NCBI GenBank assembly: GCA_965200525.1
Contig: OZ241368.1
Span: 5,580,001 to 5,644,000, forward strand
Direction: 5' to 3'
DNA length: 64,000 nucleotides
DNA from: JANNPJ01 sp965200525
GTDB taxonomy: Bacteria; Actinomycetota; Actinomycetes; Actinomycetales; Kineosporiaceae
Shown here: in pieces, positions 1-8,219 of the stretch
Layout: each line of letters opens with the position of its first letter
How positions within the stretch are numbered: position 1 is the stretch's first letter
Made by a program: the position numbers and the translations under genes
Notes under the pieces: generated by a model
What the model saw: the letters and a program-made list of their open reading frames with translations, nothing else
Databases searched by the model: none
Told to the model about the DNA's origin: nothing

Positions 1-1056
1 GTCTGGTCGGTGTTCGTCCCGTCGTCCTTGACCGAGCCCGATGCCGTGGTGGCCACCCTCGAACAGGTCGACGTGGTGTACCGGATGGTGGCCCGTTACC
101 CGCAGGATCTGTCCCTGGCCTACACCGCCGACGACGTCGAGCGGGCCGTCGCGGCCGGCCGGATCGCCTCGCTGCTGGGCATCGAGGGCGGCCACAGCCT
201 GGCCAGTTCGCTCGGCGTGCTGCGCGCTTTCGCCCGGCTCGGGGTGCGCTCGGTCACCCTGACCCACAACGACAACACGCCCTGGGCCGATTCGGCCACC
301 GACGAGCCCCGGGTCGGCGGCCTCAACCAGGTCGGCCGGGCCGTGGTCGCCGAGCTCAACCGCACCGGCGTGCTGGTCGACCTGTCGCACGTGGCCGCCA
401 CCACCCAGCGGGCCGCGCTCGAGGTGTCCACCGCCCCGGTGATCTTCAGCCATTCCTCGTGCCGGGCGCTGTCCGACCACCCGCGCAACGTGGCCGACGA
501 CGTCCTCCAGCTGTTGCCGGCCAACGGCGGCGTCCTGCAGCTGACGTTCGTCCCGATGTTCATCTCCGAGGCGGTCGCCGGCTGGTACAAGGAGCGCGAG
601 GTCGAGCTGGACCGCCTGGGCCGGCCCACCGATCTGTGGAACTGGGCCCGGGCCCCGCAGCCGGGCGAGAGCGCCGAAACGGTCGCCCAGGAGACCCGTT
701 CCGCCGCCGGGAGCGAGGCCGGGCCGGACGATCCGGGCGGCGATTTCGGCCGGTGGCTGGCCGAGCACCCGCGCCCGGAGGTCACATTGGCGCAGGTGGC
801 TGATCATGTCGAGCACGCCCGCGAGGTCGCCGGGATCGACCACATCGGCCTCGGCGGCGACTACGACGGCGTCGACGTGCAGCCCGCTCAGCTCGCTGAC
901 GTGTCCGGATACCCGCGACTGCTGGGCGAACTGGCCGGCCGCGGCTGGTCCCGGGCCGACCTCGAAGCGCTCACCGGGCGGAACATCCTGCGGGTGCTGC
1001 GGGCGGCCGAGGAGATCGCGACCGAGCCGCTGTGGCCGACCCGCCCGCTGCACTGA
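1..1056 (+). CDS. Membrane dipeptidase (peptidase family M19), 5' end cut off by window
   Basis: The reading frame is already open at base 1 (VWSVFVPSS...), so the start and the family's N-terminal HxD metal motif lie upstream; about 351 codons are visible. Family M19 enzymes are zinc-dependent dipeptidases. Visible family motifs are IEGGHS (bridging Glu and nearby His), LTHNDNTPWADS, VDLSHV, IFSHSSCRAL followed by DHPRN, and near the C terminus IGLGGDYDGV. The end RNILRVLR is typical of the family. No signal peptide can be judged. It stands alone, with a separate gene 140 bp downstream on the same strand. Family assignment is firm; the substrate is unknown. Confidence 0.93.
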   Translation, partial: VWSVFVPSSLTEPDAVVATLEQVDVVYRMVARYPQDLSLAYTADDVERAVAAGRIASLLGIEGGHSLASSLGVLRAFARLGVRSVTLTHNDNTPWADSATDEPRVGGLNQVGRAVVAELNRTGVLVDLSHVAATTQRAALEVSTAPVIFSHSSCRALSDHPRNVADDVLQLLPANGGVLQLTFVPMFISEAVAGWYKEREVELDRLGRPTDLWNWARAPQPGESAETVAQETRSAAGSEAGPDDPGGDFGRWLAEHPRPEVTLAQVADHVEHAREVAGIDHIGLGGDYDGVDVQPAQLADVSGYPRLLGELAGRGWSRADLEALTGRNILRVLRAAEEIATEPLWPTRPLH

Positions 1057-1195
1057 GGTTGGCCCGTTCACCGGGGAGGGGCTCGGGTAAACGACGGAGC
1101 GTAACCGGAAACGTACGGACAGATCGGCTCAGCTGCCTACGATCCTGACGTCGGACCCACGCCGGGTGGGTTCTGCCGCCATCGCAGGGGGTTGC

Positions 1196-2803
1196 GTGAC
1201 CGAGGACAGCTGGCACCAGGCCCGCCTGATTCCGACGTCCGGAATCAACGGCGCCGACGAGCAGGAGCGCCGGGCCACCTCGGCCCTGTTGGCCGTGCTC
1301 AGCGCTGTCCGCGAGTTCGGCAAGGCCGTGACCGTGCCGCTGGGAGCCCCGGCCGGAACGGTCGAGACCTTCATCGAGGTGCCGTTCGCCGCCGCCGGCA
1401 AGAAGTGCTACCCCGACGGCCTGATCCGGGTCCGCCGGGGGCAGCGCACCTGGACGGCGCTGGTCGAGGTGAAGACCGGCAGCAACCGGCTCGACGTCAC
1501 CCAGCTGGAGACCTACCTGGACGTCGCCAAGGCCCAGGGGTTCGATGCGGTGCTCACCATCAGCAACGAGATCCCGTCGTTCGCCGGTCAGCACCCGGTG
1601 GTCGTCGACAAGCGCAAGCTGCGCAGCGTCGCCCTGCATCACTGCTCCTGGAGCCAGCTGCTGGCCGAGGCCGTGATGCAGAAGGAACACCGCGGGGTGG
1701 CCGACCCCGACCAGGCCTGGATCCTGGGCGAGCTGATCCGCTACCTGGAGCATCCGCGCTCGGGGGCGCTGGAGTTCGAGGACATGGGCGCCGCCTGGGT
1801 CGGCATCCGGGAGTCGGTCACGGCCGGAACCCTGCGGGCCGGCGACGACGGTCTGCTCGAGGTCACCGGCCGGTTCGACGCCCTGCTGCGGTACGCCAGC
1901 CTGCGCCTGGGCCGGCGGCTCGGCACCGACGTCGTCCCGCTGCTGTCCCGCCGGGAGACCACCGACCCGGCGCTGCGCACCGAGGCGCTGCGGGACTCGC
2001 TGACCAGCTCGGGCCGGCTGGTCGGCACGATCCGGATCCCGGACGCCATCGGGCCCATCGTCGTCACCGCCGACCTGCGGGCCAACAAGGTCACCTGCCA
2101 CGTGGACGTCGAGGCGCCGCGCGACGGCCGGGCCACGACCCGGGTCAACTGGGTGGTCCGCCAGCTGCGGGCCGCCCCCGAGTCGACCCGGATCGAGGCC
2201 TTCGCCGCCTACTCCCGCGGCGCCGGAACCGCCGACCTGCTGCGGGTCGTCCGGGAGGACCCGACCGTGCTCGTCGCCGACCCGAACAAGGAGCTGCGCG
2301 GCTTCCGGATCGCCCTCGATCAGCCGCTGGGGGCTCGCCGGGGTCGCGGCCGGGGCGGGTTCATCGACAGCGTGCTGAACGCCGTGGACGGGTTCTACGC
2401 CGAGGTCGTGCAGGGCATGAAGGCCTGGAGCGCGACCCCACCGCGGATGCGGGACGGCGAGAGCACCGAACCGGTGGCCGGCGAGCTGATCTCCACCGCG
2501 CTGTCCAGCCAGGACGGCACCGAAGAAGCCCTCTCGATCTCGATCTCGATGGAACCGGTCACCACAATGGAAAGCCTGAACTCGTTGGAGCCCCTGATGG
2601 AACCAGTCGTCCGCCCCGCCCCGGCCCACCCCTCCCGCCGGGAGGTCCGCCTGGCCCGCCAGCTCGAATTCGTCGACGGCCCGCACTCGGCCGTGCCCGA
2701 GGCCGGCTGGTATCAGGACCCGGGCAACGACCAGCAGCTGCGCTGGTTCGACGGCTCGTCCTGGAGCGAGCGCACCTACCCGGTCCAGCCCGCCTTGACC
2801 TGA
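1196..2803 (+). CDS. PD-(D/E)XK nuclease-like protein with C-terminal DUF2510 domain
   Basis: The protein has 535 residues from a GTG start at 1196, chosen because a purine-rich site (AGGGGG, 1187-1191) sits just upstream; an in-frame ATG at 1166 has no such site. Residues about 70-115 look like a PD-(D/E)XK nuclease core: D74 in YPDGLI, then E91-x-K93 in VEVKTG, then QLETY. The last 35 residues are a DUF2510 module (AGWYQDPGN...LRWFDGSSW), a short Trp-rich actinobacterial domain often found in membrane or secreted proteins. The middle part I do not recognise. A run of short acidic/Met repeats (ISISMEPVTTMESLNSLEP) links the two halves. The nuclease-like fold is an inference from motif spacing; activity is not shown. 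It stands alone, with dinB 50 bp downstream. Confidence 0.75.
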   Translation: MTEDSWHQARLIPTSGINGADEQERRATSALLAVLSAVREFGKAVTVPLGAPAGTVETFIEVPFAAAGKKCYPDGLIRVRRGQRTWTALVEVKTGSNRLDVTQLETYLDVAKAQGFDAVLTISNEIPSFAGQHPVVVDKRKLRSVALHHCSWSQLLAEAVMQKEHRGVADPDQAWILGELIRYLEHPRSGALEFEDMGAAWVGIRESVTAGTLRAGDDGLLEVTGRFDALLRYASLRLGRRLGTDVVPLLSRRETTDPALRTEALRDSLTSSGRLVGTIRIPDAIGPIVVTADLRANKVTCHVDVEAPRDGRATTRVNWVVRQLRAAPESTRIEAFAAYSRGAGTADLLRVVREDPTVLVADPNKELRGFRIALDQPLGARRGRGRGGFIDSVLNAVDGFYAEVVQGMKAWSATPPRMRDGESTEPVAGELISTALSSQDGTEEALSISISMEPVTTMESLNSLEPLMEPVVRPAPAHPSRREVRLARQLEFVDGPHSAVPEAGWYQDPGNDQQLRWFDGSSWSERTYPVQPALT

Positions 2804-2853
2804 GAGGTGCCCTGATCACCCGGACTGTCGCACCCAGCCGGTAGAAAGGTGGG

Positions 2854-4350
2854 ATGCGAACTCGTCCGGTGATCCTGCACCTGGATCTGGATGCGTTCTT
2901 CTCCGCGGTCGAGCAGTTGCACAAGCCCTCGTTGCGGGGCAAGCCGGTGGTGGTCGGGGGCACCGGCCGGCGGGGCGTGGTGTCCACGGCGTCCTACGAG
3001 GCCCGCAAGTTCGGGGTCGGCTCGGCGATGCCGATCGGCGAGGCCCGGCGGCGCTGCCCCAACGCCGCCTACCTGGCGCCGCGGTTCCCCGCCTACCGGG
3101 ATGCCTCCCGGGTGGTGATGGGCCTGCTGGCCGAACTGTCCCCGCTGGTCGAGCAGGTGTCGGTCGACGAGGCCTACGTCGACCTGACGCCGACCCACCC
3201 GCTGATCGACGTCCCGGCGGTCACCGAACTGGCCGAGGCCCTGCGGGCCCGGGTGGTCGAGGTCACCGGGCTGACGGCGTCGCTCGGGGTCGGCACCAGC
3301 AAGCTGGTCTCCAAGATCGGGTCGGAGCTGAACAAGCCGAACGGGCTGACCGTGATCGCCCCCGGCGACGAGCTCAGCACCCTGGCCCCGATGCCGATCC
3401 GCCGGCTGCCCGGGGTCGGCCCGGCCACCCAGGAACGGTTGCACCGGCACGGGCTGCACACCGTCGGCGAGGTGGCCGCCGCCCCCCGGTCCGACCTGAT
3501 CGACATCCTCGGGCAGGCTCACGGCCTGTCGGTGCATCAGCACGCCCAGGGCATCGACGACCGCGAGCTCGAACCCGACCGCGACGCCAAGTCGGTGTCG
3601 GCCGAGACCACCTTCCCGACCGACCTCACCGACCCCCGGGAGCTGCTCGACCACGCCCGCCGCCTGATCGACCGGGTGATCGGCCGGCTGGCCCAGGACG
3701 ACACCTCCGGGCGCACCATCACGCTGAAGATCCGCAGCTACGACTTCAGCACGATCACCCGGTCGATCACGCTGGACCAGCCCACCGATTCGGCGGTCAA
3801 GATCCTGGCCGGGGTGCGGCACCTGCTGTCCGCGATCGACACCAGCAACGGGATCCGGCTGCTCGGCGTCGGTGTCTCGGGGCTGACCGACTACGCCCAG
3901 CAGGACCTGCTCGCCGACCTGGAGGCCCGGGCGGCTCTCGTCGAGGCCGAGGCGGTCGCGAACGCGTCGGTGACCGATGAGGTCGAGCCGGGCGCGAAGA
4001 AGATCGAGCCAGGAGACCTCGAGCCGCCGGCCGGGCCCGTCGAGCCGGGAGCCGGGGACGTCGAGCCCGCAGCGAGGGACGTCGGGCCGGCGACGATGGC
4101 CGGTCCGGCCGGCCCGGCCGGTGACCTGACCGCCCCGGGGGAGGAGATCCCGGTGGTGGTGGCCGGCCGACGGGTCTGGACGCCGGGGCAGGACGTCGAG
4201 CACGCCGAACGGGGGCCGGGCTGGGTCCAGGGCGCGGGCCTGGGCCGGGTGACGGTTCGCTTCGAAGGTCCGCACACCGCCCCGGGGCCGATCGCGACCT
4301 ACTCGATCGACGACCCGGCGCTTACCCCGGCCGAGCCCCCGGTCTGGTGA
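2854..4350 (+). CDS. dinB: DNA polymerase IV (Y-family translesion polymerase)
   Basis: The protein has 498 residues. The Y-family palm is clear: HLDLDAFFSAVEQ (metal ligand D11) and SVDEAYVDL (D105, E106). These are followed by the helix-hairpin-helix thumb (RRLPGVGPATQERL) and the little finger. ATG is preceded by AAAGGTGGG. At about residues 370-420 a low-complexity Pro/Glu-rich linker (repeats of EPG and VEP) separates the polymerase from a C-terminal segment (GRRVWTPGQDVEHAERGPGW) that is common in actinobacterial DinB proteins. E. coli DinB has about 350 residues, so the extra length is this tail. The function is lesion bypass with low fidelity. No SOS box was recognised upstream. Confidence 0.96.
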   Translation: MRTRPVILHLDLDAFFSAVEQLHKPSLRGKPVVVGGTGRRGVVSTASYEARKFGVGSAMPIGEARRRCPNAAYLAPRFPAYRDASRVVMGLLAELSPLVEQVSVDEAYVDLTPTHPLIDVPAVTELAEALRARVVEVTGLTASLGVGTSKLVSKIGSELNKPNGLTVIAPGDELSTLAPMPIRRLPGVGPATQERLHRHGLHTVGEVAAAPRSDLIDILGQAHGLSVHQHAQGIDDRELEPDRDAKSVSAETTFPTDLTDPRELLDHARRLIDRVIGRLAQDDTSGRTITLKIRSYDFSTITRSITLDQPTDSAVKILAGVRHLLSAIDTSNGIRLLGVGVSGLTDYAQQDLLADLEARAALVEAEAVANASVTDEVEPGAKKIEPGDLEPPAGPVEPGAGDVEPAARDVGPATMAGPAGPAGDLTAPGEEIPVVVAGRRVWTPGQDVEHAERGPGWVQGAGLGRVTVRFEGPHTAPGPIATYSIDDPALTPAEPPVW

Positions 4351-4369
4351 GGGCAGCGCAAGTCGGCGG

Positions 4370-4768
4370 TCAGTCGGCCAGCAGATCCAGGCCGGTCCGG
4401 TGCAGGGCCAGCAACCGGGAACGATGGCCTTCGCTGAGCTGGTGCATGAGGTTTCGCCCCACCCGGGTCAGGTGCAGCCGGGTCACCCGGCCGTCGTTCG
4501 GGTCGGCCCGCCGGTCGAGCAGGCCGGCGGCCACCATCCGGGCGATCAGTTCGACCGCACTCGGGCTGGCCACGCCGAGCGCACCGGCGATGTCCTTCAC
4601 CGTCGGGTCGGCCTCGGTCTCGGGGTTCGCCAGCGCCAGCATCACGTGGTGCTGGGCGTGGGTCGTTCCGGCGCTGCGGGCCTCTCGCTCGCTGAGCTGG
4701 ATGAACGAGGCCAGCCCGGTGCGGGCCTTGAGCAGTGCGGAGAGGTGTCGATCGGTGAGTCGAGCCAT
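4370..4768 (-). CDS. MarR-family transcriptional regulator
   Basis: The protein has 132 residues from the ATG at 4768, which is preceded by AGGAAAG; the frame stays open further upstream to 4840, but without a comparable ribosome site. The winged helix is visible: a helix-turn-helix around VKDIAGALGVASPSAVELIARM and a wing with the family signature DRRADPNDGRVTRLHLT. MarR proteins bind DNA as dimers and usually respond to small aromatic ligands or oxidants. The gene ends 20 bp from the convergent dinB. Its target is unknown; the GlsB-type gene upstream in the same orientation is separated by a hairpin. Confidence 0.9.
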   Translation of the reverse strand: MARLTDRHLSALLKARTGLASFIQLSEREARSAGTTHAQHHVMLALANPETEADPTVKDIAGALGVASPSAVELIARMVAAGLLDRRADPNDGRVTRLHLTRVGRNLMHQLSEGHRSRLLALHRTGLDLLAD

Positions 4769-4827
4769 GAGCTGCTTCTTTCCTGCCGGCACAACCAGGA
4801 TCGGGGCGCTGTTCGTCCTGTCACGCG

Positions 4828-4866
4828 CAAGAGGTGGCACCCGGCGTCGCCGGGCACCACCTCTTG
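4828..4866 (-). terminator. Strong hairpin after the GlsB-type gene
   Basis: Arms CAAGAGGTGG(CA)CCCGG and CCGGG(CA)CCACCTCTTG pair over 17 positions with two mismatches, closing a short loop. It lies 26 bp past the stop of the minus-strand GlsB-type gene and before the MarR gene, so it probably ends the former transcript. No long U tract follows, as is common in high-GC actinobacteria. Confidence 0.7.
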
Positions 4867-4891
4867 AGGGTCATTCTCGGGTCACCGCAGG

Positions 4892-5152
4892 TCAGATGGC
4901 GCGGCGATCGGTGACCACGCGCAGGATCAGGAGCAGCACCACAGCACCGACGATGGCGGTCAGCCAGGTGCTGATGTCGAAGAAGTTGTCCAGCGAGTCG
5001 ACGCCGAAGAGGGCCTTGGCCAGGAAGCCTCCGAGCAGGGCGCCGACGATGCCGACCACGGTGGCGAGGATGAGCCCGGTGCGCGAGCCGGTCAGCTTCT
5101 CAGCGATGATTCCAGCCAGCGCGCCGAGGATGATCCAGGCGATGATCGACAT
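4892..5152 (-). CDS. GlsB/YeaQ/YmgE-family small membrane protein
   Basis: The protein has 86 residues, the usual size for this transglycosylase-associated (PF04226) family. Three hydrophobic segments are seen: residues 2-18 (IIAWIILGALAGIIAEK), 25-48 with glycine-rich VGIVGALLGG, and 62-80 (WLTAIVGAVVLLLILRV). ATG is preceded by AGGGAG on the minus strand. Homologues are induced by general stress or on entry to stationary phase in several bacteria, but the molecular role is unknown. The gene is monocistronic and ends in the hairpin at 4828-4866. Confidence 0.9.
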   Translation of the reverse strand: MSIIAWIILGALAGIIAEKLTGSRTGLILATVVGIVGALLGGFLAKALFGVDSLDNFFDISTWLTAIVGAVVLLLILRVVTDRRAI

Positions 5153-5261
5153 CTGATGACTCCCTACGAACCGGAACCCGGGGTGGGTCCCTCTCGGTAG
5201 AGAACCTACGTATCTCTGAGCCGAACGGCATTTCGAGATGTCCCGCTCGCCCGTTTCCCGG

Positions 5262-6098
5262 TCAGAACTCCTCGTGGGTCCGCGGGTCCTGCCCGCTCGA
5301 CCGGGTGCCGGTGTCCAGGGTGGCGATCGCGGCCAGATCCTCCGGGCTGAGCTCGAAGTCGAACACGTCCAGGTTCTGCCGTAACCGGCTTTCGTGCGAG
5401 GCTTTCGGAAAAGTGACCAGCCCTTGCCGGAGGTGCCAGGCCAGCACGATCTGGGCCGGCGACCGGCCGTGCCGCTCGGCGACGGCCAGCAGTGCCGGGT
5501 GCCGGAGCAGGTCGCCGTTGGCCAGCGGCGACCAGGACTGGGTGACGATGCCCCGGGCCGCGTCGTCCGCGATCTGGGCCGTCTGCGGCAGCCGCGGGTG
5601 CACCTCGATCTGGTTGACCGCCGGCACGGTCGACGACTCGGCCGCCAGCCGGTCGAGGTGCCCGGGCAGAAAATTGGAGACGCCGATCGCCCGCGTCTTG
5701 CCCTCGATCACGAGTTGCTCCATGGCGAGCCAGCTCTCGACGTACTGGTTCAGCCGGGGCAGCGGCCAGTGGATCAGGTACAGGTCGACGTGGTCGAGCC
5801 CGAGGCGGCGCAGGCTCGACTCCAGGGCCACCCGGGTGTTGGCGAAACCCTGTTCGCGGCCGCGCAGTTTGGTGGTCACGAACACCTCGTCGCGGTCGAG
5901 GCCGGCGTCGGCCAGGCCCTTGCCCACGCCGGCCTCGTTCTCGTACTTGGCGGCGGTGTCGATCATGCGGTAGCCGAGCTCGAGGGCGGTCACGACGATC
6001 CGGCGGATCTCCTCGTCGCTGTTGCGGGCCGTGCCCAGACCGAGTTGGGGGATGCCGACACCGTTGTTCAGGGTGATCGAGGGGACGGCGGTGGTCAT
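5262..6098 (-). CDS. Aldo/keto reductase
   Basis: The protein has 278 residues from the ATG at 6098, which has AAGGAGCG upstream; an upstream in-frame start at 6170 would overlap the preceding gene and lacks a ribosome site. AKR signatures are present in order: GLGTARNSDEEIRR, the catalytic stretch GYRMIDTAAKYENEAGVGKG (Asp and Tyr), the catalytic Lys in TTKLRG, LIHWP with the active-site His, GVSNF, and the NADPH-binding FPKASHESRLRQNL. It is probably an NADPH-dependent reductase of small carbonyls, near the 2,5-diketo-gluconate reductase group. It follows two Gfo/Idh/MocA dehydrogenases by 16 bp and is probably the last gene of that operon. Confidence 0.94.
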   Translation of the reverse strand: MTTAVPSITLNNGVGIPQLGLGTARNSDEEIRRIVVTALELGYRMIDTAAKYENEAGVGKGLADAGLDRDEVFVTTKLRGREQGFANTRVALESSLRRLGLDHVDLYLIHWPLPRLNQYVESWLAMEQLVIEGKTRAIGVSNFLPGHLDRLAAESSTVPAVNQIEVHPRLPQTAQIADDAARGIVTQSWSPLANGDLLRHPALLAVAERHGRSPAQIVLAWHLRQGLVTFPKASHESRLRQNLDVFDFELSPEDLAAIATLDTGTRSSGQDPRTHEEF

Positions 6099-6114
6099 CG
6101 CGGGCGCTCCTTGG

Positions 6115-7185
6115 TCAGGTCGAACGTTGCGGTTCCAGCGGCTCGAGGGTTTCTGCTTCGAAGATGACACCGATCTGGCGCCGGATCTCGTCGATCACGG
6201 TCAGGGTGGCGATCGAGTCGGCCAGTGGCCGGCGGTCGGACCCGACCCGGCCGGCCGCGATCAGGCGGGCCACCTCGGCCGCCTGGTAGTGCAGCCCCTG
6301 ATGGCCGATCAGGGGTTCGGTCCGGGTGAGGGGGGCGGACTGCGACCCGGCCGGGCTGAGCACGACGTCACCCGGGCTGAAGAACGGCCCGGGCAGGGTC
6401 AGGGTTCCCTCGGTCCCGGCGATCGTGGCCCCGGTCGGGGTGTCGGCCAGGATCGTGCAGTGCAGCGCCGACTGCCGGCCCTGGTCGTGGCCCAGCAGCA
6501 CGGCCGTCTGGCCGTTCACCCCGGAGCCCGGCGCGGGCGAACCGATTGCGGTCACCGTGATCGGTTGGCCGAGCACGGCCAGGGCCAGGGCCACCGGGTA
6601 GAAGCCGAGGTCGAGCAGCGGTCCACCGGCCAGGTCGGCGCGCATGATCCGGTGCTCGGGCCCGAAGTGCTCACCGTGATCGGCGATCACCGCCTTCCGC
6701 TCGCCGAGCAGGCCGGCGTCGAGCACCTGGCGGACGACGTCGAACCGGGGCAGGAAGAAGCTCCACATCGCCTCCATGCAGAACAGGCCGCCGCGGTGGG
6801 CCTCGTCGGCGATCTCCCGGGCCTGAGCCGCGTTCAGTGCCAACGGTTTCTCGACCAGGGTGTGCTTGCCGGCCCGCAGGGCGAGCAGGGCGAGCGGGTG
6901 GTGCGCCGGGTGCGGCGTGGCCACGTACACGACGTCCACCTGCGGATCCTCGACCAGGGCGGAGTAGCTGCCGTGCGCGGTGGGCAGGCCCAGGCGCTCG
7001 GCGAACCGGGTCGCCGTCCCGGGGGTGCGGGAGCCGACCGCGACCACCTGCTGGTGGGTGTGCCGGTGCAGCGCGTCGACGAATCGCTCGGCGATCCAGC
7101 CGGTGCCGATCACTCCCCAGCGCAGCGGCGGTGCGTCCTGGGAGTCGGGCACCCGACTGGTCGGCAGGGCGGTCGGGAAGGGCAT
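6115..7185 (-). CDS. Gfo/Idh/MocA-family oxidoreductase (first of two)
   Basis: The protein has 356 residues. The N-terminal Rossmann motif is WGVIGTGWIAERFV; the catalytic-domain signature EKPLALNAAQAREI carries the conserved Lys-Pro. Family members oxidise or reduce sugars, inositols or related polyols with NAD(P). The ATG overlaps the stop of the preceding gene by one base (TGATG), indicating translational coupling. The frame is open far upstream, but only this start fits the fold. In the operon it acts with a second family member and an aldo/keto reductase, consistent with a polyol or sugar pathway of unknown substrate. Confidence 0.93.
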   Translation of the reverse strand: MPFPTALPTSRVPDSQDAPPLRWGVIGTGWIAERFVDALHRHTHQQVVAVGSRTPGTATRFAERLGLPTAHGSYSALVEDPQVDVVYVATPHPAHHPLALLALRAGKHTLVEKPLALNAAQAREIADEAHRGGLFCMEAMWSFFLPRFDVVRQVLDAGLLGERKAVIADHGEHFGPEHRIMRADLAGGPLLDLGFYPVALALAVLGQPITVTAIGSPAPGSGVNGQTAVLLGHDQGRQSALHCTILADTPTGATIAGTEGTLTLPGPFFSPGDVVLSPAGSQSAPLTRTEPLIGHQGLHYQAAEVARLIAAGRVGSDRRPLADSIATLTVIDEIRRQIGVIFEAETLEPLEPQRST

Positions 7186-8219
7186 CAGGTGGGCTCCCGG
7201 TCCGGGGTGGGGACGACCTTGGTGAACCGGCCCTCGGCGTGCATCGACTCGATCACGGCCTCGGCGACCGCACCGGCCCGGACCCCGTCGTCCAGCCCGG
7301 CCAGGGGCGAGGTCGGGCCCGGTCGCGGGCCGAGCCGGATCCGGTCCACCCAGGCCTGCAGCTCCAGCCGGTAGGCGTCGGCGAACCGCGGCCGCCAGTC
7401 GGCCGCGTACCCGCTGCGGCGGGCCCCGGCCCGGTCGCTGACCGCGGTGACCGGCTCGACCAGGCTCACCGCCCCGCTCTCGCCCACCACCTCGCACCGG
7501 ATGTCGTAGCCGTACCCGGCGTTGAGGAAGGTCTCGCAGCTGCTCAGCGCGCCGTCCGCGGTCCGCAGCAGGATGAGCTGGGGATCCTGGACGCCGTCCG
7601 CGACCCGTGAGCTGGACAGCGGCGCCGACCAGCTCACCTCGACCACCGGGGCCCCGAGAAGCCACGGCACGACGTCGAACTCGTGCACGGCCGAGCCGGT
7701 CACGGCCAGCTCGCTGGTGCTGCCCGGGGCGGCGCTCACGCCCCGGCTGACGCAGTGCAGCAGCAGGGTGCGGCCGAACTCCCGGGCCTCGATCGCCGCC
7801 CGCAGCCGGGCGTAGCCGGGGTCGAACCGCCGCATGAAGCCGAGCGAGACCAGGGCGCCGCGATCGCCGACGTCAGCCCGCAGGGCCAGCGCCTCGGCCA
7901 GGGTCGGGGCCAGCGGCTTCTCGCACAGCACCGGCTTGCCCGCCGCGACCGCGGCCCGGACGAACTCGACGTGGGTCGAGTCGTGCGAGGCGATCAGCAC
8001 CGCGTCGACCGCCGGATCGGCGATCAGGGCGAGCGGGTCGTCGGTCGCGGTGGGCTCGGCCGGACCGCGGTCGCGCACGGCGGCCACGGCCTGGCGGGCC
8101 CGGCCCAGGTCCACGTCGGCGACCGCCTGCACGCCGGCTCCGGAGACGAACCGGTCCAGGGTGAGCACGTGATCGGCGCCCATGATGCCGGCGCCGATCA
8201 CCCCGACCCGCAGCCTCAC
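7185..8219 (-). CDS. Gfo/Idh/MocA-family oxidoreductase (second of two)
   Basis: The protein has 344 residues and starts with GTG at 8219, overlapping the stop of the upstream dioxygenase gene as GTGA. The Rossmann motif is VGVIGAGIMGADHV; CEKPLAPTLAEAL carries the active-site Lys, and SFGFMRR-like SLGFMRRFDPGY and the conserved HEFDVVPWLLG follow. The pattern (HEFD at the start of the substrate helix) resembles myo-inositol 2-dehydrogenase-type members more than sugar oxidoreductases, but the substrate cannot be fixed from sequence. It is only distantly similar to the neighbouring paralogue and is not a recent duplication. Confidence 0.93.
   Translation of the reverse strand: MRLRVGVIGAGIMGADHVLTLDRFVSGAGVQAVADVDLGRARQAVAAVRDRGPAEPTATDDPLALIADPAVDAVLIASHDSTHVEFVRAAVAAGKPVLCEKPLAPTLAEALALRADVGDRGALVSLGFMRRFDPGYARLRAAIEAREFGRTLLLHCVSRGVSAAPGSTSELAVTGSAVHEFDVVPWLLGAPVVEVSWSAPLSSSRVADGVQDPQLILLRTADGALSSCETFLNAGYGYDIRCEVVGESGAVSLVEPVTAVSDRAGARRSGYAADWRPRFADAYRLELQAWVDRIRLGPRPGPTSPLAGLDDGVRAGAVAEAVIESMHAEGRFTKVVPTPDREPT

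Noticed and set aside
6099..6170. Longer start for the aldo/keto reductase
   Set aside because: It would overlap the end of the upstream gene by over 50 bases and has no ribosome site; the ATG at 6098 follows AAGGAGCG.
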